DNA of 33,117 nt from the NCBI GenBank assembly GCA_902596745.1, contig CACJUZ010000009.1, positions 1 to 33,117 on the forward strand, given 5' to 3'. Under the pieces are notes generated by a model. It did not search any database. It was not told where the DNA came from and saw only the letters and a program-made list of their open reading frames with translations. Numbering within the stretch: position 1 is the stretch's first letter; the number at the start of each line of letters is the position of its first letter. Below, piece by piece: positions 29,699 through 33,117 of the stretch. This DNA is from an uncultured Pelagibacteraceae bacterium. GTDB taxonomy: Bacteria > Pseudomonadota > Alphaproteobacteria > Pelagibacterales > Pelagibacteraceae. A program made the translations under genes and the position numbers.

Positions 29699-30155
29699 AG
29701 CTTTCAAGCTCTAATTTAATTTTTTCATACACTTTTTTTTTAAAATCAACTATAACTTCAGGTAATAATGTATAATCAATCCATTTCCACTCAATAAACT
29801 CAGGATGTTTTGTATTTAAATTGATCTCATTATCATTTCCAATAAACTTTACTATAAACCATTTTTGTTTTTGCCCTCTATATCTTCCTTTCCAAATTCT
29901 CCCTAATAAATTTTTTGGTAACTCGTACTCTGTGCAGTTTTCAATTTCTTTTAAAATTTTTATATTGGTAATGCTTGTTTCTTCAGCAAGTTCTCTTCTC
30001 ATAGCATTTATTGGAGTTTCATTGTTATCTATTCCTCCTTGAGGCATCTGCCATCTATCTATCGGATTATCTTTTCTTTTCCCTACAAAAACCAAGTTAT
30101 TTTGATTAAGAACTATAACACCAACACCTTGCCTCATTGGTAATTTATTGATCAT
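29688..30155 (-). CDS. rppH: RNA pyrophosphohydrolase RppH (Nudix)
   Basis: RppH removes pyrophosphate from the 5' end of mRNA, starting RNase E-dependent decay. In some bacteria it is annotated as a dinucleoside polyphosphate hydrolase. The 155-residue protein has the family start LPMRQGVGVIVLN and the RppH-type WQMPQGGID before the Nudix box (residues 40-62). The box keeps the catalytic acids Glu55, Glu58 and Glu59, but the glycine near its end is Ser61 (EETSI). RYRGQKQKWFIVKF is another RppH hallmark. It is the last gene of the - strand run, 3 bases after ctpA, and converges on atpC with an 11-base overlap. Confidence 0.94.
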   Translation of the reverse strand: MINKLPMRQGVGVIVLNQNNLVFVGKRKDNPIDRWQMPQGGIDNNETPINAMRRELAEETSITNIKILKEIENCTEYELPKNLLGRIWKGRYRGQKQKWFIVKFIGNDNEINLNTKHPEFIEWKWIDYTLLPEVIVDFKKKVYEKIKLELESFIG

Positions 30156-30158
30156 ATT

Positions 30159-31301
30159 TTATGATTGGAAAAGATTGACAGCATATTTTAATTGATTGTC
30201 ATTATCTGTATCAAGCTCAAACTTATTTTGCTCTTCAACAACTATATCTGGTGATACTCCAACTTCCGAAATAGATTTGCCTGAAGGTAAATAATACTTT
30301 GAGATAGTAAGTCTTATACCTCCCCCATTTTTTAGAGGAATTATAGATTGCACCGAACCTTTACCATAAGAGTTTTCTCCAAGAATAATAGCTCTTTTGT
30401 GATCTTTAAGAGCTCCAGCAAATATCTCAGAAGCAGACGCAGAACCGTTATTGATTAAAACTATTACTGGTTTACCTTTCACTCCATCACCCGCTCTAGC
30501 AAAGAATTTTCTGGTCTCACTAATTCTACGACCTTTTGTAGATACTATTTCACCTTCCTCCAAAAAAAAGTCAGTAATACTTACTGCTTGATTTAGTAAT
30601 CCTCCCGGATTGTTTCTTAAATCTATAATATAACCAATTAATTTTTCTTTTTCATATTTTTTTATCATTTTAACAAATTGTTTGTCACTATTTTCATTAA
30701 AAGACTTTAATTTTATATATCCAATATTTTTATCATTACCTAAAATTTTTGACTCTACTGATTTAACTTCAATAATTTGTCTTTGTACTTTAAAAGTTAG
30801 AGACTTTTTTAAGTTCTTTCTTCTTACTGTAAGCTCTATACTAGTGCCGACCGGACCTCTCATAAGTTTTACAGCTTCCATTAATGTTTTTCCTTGTACT
30901 TGTTCACCATTTATTCTTACAATATAGTCTCCAGATTTAATCCCAGCTCTTTCCGCTGGTGTGCCAGAGATGGGTGCTATAACTTTCACAACTCCAGCCT
31001 CCATACCAATTTCTATACCTAATCCGCCAAATTCACCTTTAGACTCAGTTTGCATACTTTTAAAAAGTTCTGGTGACATATATGCTGAGTATGGATCTAA
31101 AGATTGCAGCACGCCATTAATAGCTGAGTCCATTACATCCGCTTGATTTATCTCATCTACATATTCTTGTTTTATTTTTTCTAAAACTTCTCCAAATAAA
31201 TCGATTTTCTCATATAGTTTATCTGAAGCAGTATTAGGAAAAGCTTTTGTGTTTAAAAAAATTGAAAAAATAAAAATTAATTTTAATAAGTTTTTTTTCA
31301 T
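30159..31301 (-). CDS. ctpA: carboxyl-terminal processing peptidase (S41 family)
   Basis: This periplasmic serine protease cleaves C-terminal tails of envelope proteins and, in other bacteria, peptidoglycan hydrolases. The 380-residue precursor begins with a basic-hydrophobic signal peptide (1 to about 20). A PDZ domain covers about 90-160 (GGLGIEIGMEAGVVKV, GTPAERAGIKSGDYIVRING). The protease domain follows with DLRNNPGGLL, and the catalytic Ser289 in NNGSASASEI, Asp300 and Lys314 in YGKGSVQ match the E. coli Prc triad by spacing. Its start overlaps the rsfS stop by 4 bases and rppH follows 3 bases after its stop. The natural substrate is unknown. Confidence 0.95.
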   Translation of the reverse strand: MKKNLLKLIFIFSIFLNTKAFPNTASDKLYEKIDLFGEVLEKIKQEYVDEINQADVMDSAINGVLQSLDPYSAYMSPELFKSMQTESKGEFGGLGIEIGMEAGVVKVIAPISGTPAERAGIKSGDYIVRINGEQVQGKTLMEAVKLMRGPVGTSIELTVRRKNLKKSLTFKVQRQIIEVKSVESKILGNDKNIGYIKLKSFNENSDKQFVKMIKKYEKEKLIGYIIDLRNNPGGLLNQAVSITDFFLEEGEIVSTKGRRISETRKFFARAGDGVKGKPVIVLINNGSASASEIFAGALKDHKRAIILGENSYGKGSVQSIIPLKNGGGIRLTISKYYLPSGKSISEVGVSPDIVVEEQNKFELDTDNDNQLKYAVNLFQS

Positions 31302-31645
31302 ATCATTGCTTTTTCTTTAGGCAAATTCTCTGACCACATTTTTTCAAGATCATAAAAGGATCTTTTTTCAGGATGAAATAAATGAACAATAATATCCATG
31401 GCATCGACAAGTTTCCACTCGCTACTTTCGTAACCTTCTATTCTGCAATTATCTAAGCCAGATTTTTTTAATTCAACAAGAAGATTTTCTGATAAGGATT
31501 GTAAGTGTCTTGAGGAAGTACCAGATGCAACAATCATATAATCTGCAATATAAGATTTTTTTTTAAGATCAATAGTTACGATGTTATTTGCTTTATTTTT
31601 ATTTAAAGAATTCTCTATTAATTTTTTTATTTTATCTACTTCCAT
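31298..31645 (-). CDS. rsfS: ribosomal silencing factor RsfS
   Basis: RsfS binds L14 of the 50S subunit and blocks joining with 30S when nutrients are scarce. The 115-residue protein has the typical ADYMIVASGTSSRHLQSL, EGYESSEWKLVDAMDIIVH and FHPEKRSFYDLEKMW stretches. The gene overlaps nadD by 14 bases and ctpA by 4 bases. The order proA-nadD-rsfS is common in alphaproteobacteria, where rlmH usually comes next; here ctpA follows instead. Confidence 0.95.
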   Translation of the reverse strand: MEVDKIKKLIENSLNKNKANNIVTIDLKKKSYIADYMIVASGTSSRHLQSLSENLLVELKKSGLDNCRIEGYESSEWKLVDAMDIIVHLFHPEKRSFYDLEKMWSENLPKEKAMI

Positions 31646-32195
31646 TAATTATTTTGTTTCTTAATTGTGTCGAAGAAATGTCTATCTTCAACTTATTTAA
31701 AAATTTAATATTTTTAATTTTCAGATATTTCATTATAACAGATTTTTTTGCTTTTGTGTCAAATCCTTTTCTAGAAAAAACTACTAAATCACACATATTT
31801 AATAACTTTTTATAATTTTTCCATTTGTGAAAATTAATTAGATTATCAGAGCCGACTATAAAAAAAACTCTATATTTTTTGTTTTTTTTTAAAAACTTTA
31901 TAAGAGAAATAGAAGTTCTTGACTTTAATTTTTTCTCATAATGCCTAAGTTGAATTTTTTTATATCTGTTAATAATTTTTTTGCACATTTCCTTTCTTGT
32001 AGAAAAAGAGAAAAAAGGTTTTTTTTTATGTGGATTTTTCTTTGTTATTGCCCAAATAACTTTTTTTAATTTATAAACTCTCAAGCTTTGTTTGCTTATA
32101 TATAAATGTCCTTTATGTGGTGGATCAAAACTTCCTCCAAGAACACCTATATTTTCATAATTATTTTTTTCCATATATTTATGGTCGAATAACAT
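31632..32195 (-). CDS. nadD: nicotinate-nucleotide adenylyltransferase
   Basis: NadD joins nicotinate mononucleotide and ATP to make deamido-NAD+, a required step of NAD synthesis. The 187-residue protein has the nucleotidyltransferase motif GGSFDPPHKGH (20-30), FFIVGSDNLINFHKW and the C-terminal SSTQLRNKI. Two starts are possible. The ATG at 32195 overlaps proA by 17 bases and has AAAAGG upstream. The ATG at 32174 begins 4 bases after the proA stop and gives 180 residues, starting MEKNNYENIGVLGG, closer to the family's usual short N-terminus. The protein is very Lys-rich. It overlaps rsfS by 14 bases. Confidence 0.93.
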   Translation of the reverse strand: MLFDHKYMEKNNYENIGVLGGSFDPPHKGHLYISKQSLRVYKLKKVIWAITKKNPHKKKPFFSFSTRKEMCKKIINRYKKIQLRHYEKKLKSRTSISLIKFLKKNKKYRVFFIVGSDNLINFHKWKNYKKLLNMCDLVVFSRKGFDTKAKKSVIMKYLKIKNIKFLNKLKIDISSTQLRNKIINGSR

Positions 32196-33117
32196 TCTTG
32201 CCTTTTACAATATATTTATATGATGTTAATTGATTAAGGCCGACAGGTCCTCTTGGCGGAAGTTTATTTGTAGAAATTCCTATTTCACCACCAAAACCGA
32301 ATTCCCCTCCATCCGCAAACTGAGTTGAAACATTATGCATAGCTATTGAACTATTTACATTTTTCAAAAAAAATGAAGTGTTCTTATTATTATTTGAAAT
32401 TATACAATCAGTATGCATTGTCCCATATTTTAAAATATGGGAAACAGCTTCATTAACATCTTTGACACTCTTAATAGACACTTTAGCATCAAGATATTCT
32501 GTTTTCCAATCTAATTCTTTTGCTAATTTTAAATTATTATTGAACAATTTATTTATTTTTTTGTCAACAACTACCTCACAACCATTTTTCATTAGCGAAT
32601 TAATAATTTGTTTTCCTTTTGTTTTCAAAATTTTCTCATTTATTAAAAGTGTTTCTAAAGCTCCACAAATACTGGTTCTTCTCATTTTTGCATTTAATAT
32701 TACTTTAATTGCGTTATTAAGGCTGCTCTCTTTATCTACATAGATGTGACAAAGACCTTCCAAGTGACCTATCACATGAATGTTTGAATATTTTTGAACT
32801 TTAGAAACCAAACCTTTACCTCCCCTAGGAACTATAACGTCAATGTATCTATTCATTTTAGATAATAAAAAATCTACGATTTTTCTATTTTTATTCTCTA
32901 TAAATTGAAGACAATTATGATCAATTTTATTTTTTTTTAAAGACACCCTAAATAAATCTGAAAGAATTTTATTAGAGTGATAAGCTTCGCTTCCACCTCT
33001 TAGAATTGCGCAGTTACTTGATTTTAGGCATAAAGCAGCCACATCTGCAGTTACATTTGGTCTGCTCTCATATATTATACCGATGACTCCAATAGGTGTT
33101 GTAATACGCTCTATATT
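32179..33117 (-). CDS. proA: gamma-glutamyl phosphate reductase, 5' end beyond the window
   Basis: ProA reduces gamma-glutamyl phosphate to glutamate semialdehyde with NADPH in proline synthesis. The frame is open to the last base of the window (313 codons visible), reading IERITTPIGVIGIIYESRPN at the edge. About the first 100-110 residues therefore lie outside, and the GTG at 33042 is not the start. Visible motifs are ILRGGSEAYHSN, the catalytic-Cys segment RRTSICGALETLL, GTMHTDCII, and the C-terminal FGFGGEIGISTNKLPPRGPVG. A 22-base perfect palindrome lies within the gene. nadD follows on the same strand. Confidence 0.96.
   Translation of the reverse strand, partial: NIERITTPIGVIGIIYESRPNVTADVAALCLKSSNCAILRGGSEAYHSNKILSDLFRVSLKKNKIDHNCLQFIENKNRKIVDFLLSKMNRYIDVIVPRGGKGLVSKVQKYSNIHVIGHLEGLCHIYVDKESSLNNAIKVILNAKMRRTSICGALETLLINEKILKTKGKQIINSLMKNGCEVVVDKKINKLFNNNLKLAKELDWKTEYLDAKVSIKSVKDVNEAVSHILKYGTMHTDCIISNNNKNTSFFLKNVNSSIAMHNVSTQFADGGEFGFGGEIGISTNKLPPRGPVGLNQLTSYKYIVKGKNVIRP
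32421..32442. repeat. perfect 22-base palindrome inside proA
   Basis: The arm TCCCATATTTT (32421-32431) is followed directly by its exact reverse complement (32432-32442). In proA mRNA it could form a 9-base-pair stem, with three G-C pairs near the base, around a UUAA loop. It encodes the VSHILKYG part of ProA in frame, so coding constraint could explain part of it. There is no U-run to make it a terminator. Confidence 0.6.

Noticed and set aside
29697-29712. AGCTT-TC-AAGCT inverted repeat just after the atpC stop as a terminator
   Set aside because: The loop is too short and the stem only 4-5 base pairs; the following T-run is interrupted, and the bases encode the RppH C-terminus.
32378-32743. 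121-codon + strand hydrophobic frame inside proA
   Set aside because: Antisense to proA; its hydrophobicity comes from the complement of Lys/Asn-rich codons, not from a real membrane protein.

Overview
The window is a gene-dense, strongly AT-rich stretch of an alphaproteobacterial chromosome. Protein sequences, very short intergenic gaps (none longer than about 80 bases), and the fusion of several classical alphaproteobacterial operons into long one-direction runs point to the SAR11 / Candidatus Pelagibacter group or a close relative. That assignment is made from memory of the protein families, not from a search. No tRNA, rRNA, IS element, prophage gene or CRISPR array was seen. There is no gene-free stretch over 300 bases.

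Region 1 (1-11079, all + strand): trmD (5' end cut by the window edge), rplS, leuC, leuD, leuB, asd, sdhC, sdhD, sdhA, sdhB, mmsA and mdh. Gaps are 32 bases or fewer and several stop and start codons abut or overlap. The block joins tRNA/ribosome maturation, leucine synthesis, the aspartate-family branch point, succinate dehydrogenase, a CoA-acylating semialdehyde dehydrogenase and malate dehydrogenase.

Region 2 (11112-15055): three envelope-glycan-type genes sit between mdh and sucC, which are usually neighbours in alphaproteobacteria. They are a GT-C-like multi-membrane protein, an FkbM-family methyltransferase overlapping it by 4 bases, and a convergent GT39-like membrane glycosyltransferase. 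They look more AT-rich than the flanks and are the only clearly accessory part of the window.

Region 3 (15123-29698, all + strand): sucC, sucD, sucA, sucB and lpdA (succinyl-CoA synthetase and the 2-oxoglutarate dehydrogenase complex), then priA and the F1 ATP synthase operon atpH-A-G-D-C. With sdh and mdh of region 1, the window encodes a contiguous 2-oxoglutarate to malate/oxaloacetate segment of the TCA cycle apart from fumarase, next to the ATP synthase catalytic head. The F0 genes are not here.

Region 4 (29688-33117, all - strand): proA (5' end beyond the right edge), nadD, rsfS, ctpA and rppH, tightly packed and converging on atpC with an 11-base overlap. rlmH, common between rsfS and ctpA in relatives, is absent at this position.

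I found no convincing new multi-gene system. The observations most worth a second look are a succinate dehydrogenase membrane anchor (SdhD) with no histidine at all, so lacking the usual second heme ligand; a PriA helicase with a shortened motif III and an altered last zinc-ligand pair; the glycan cassette between mdh and sucC; and several perfect palindromes.
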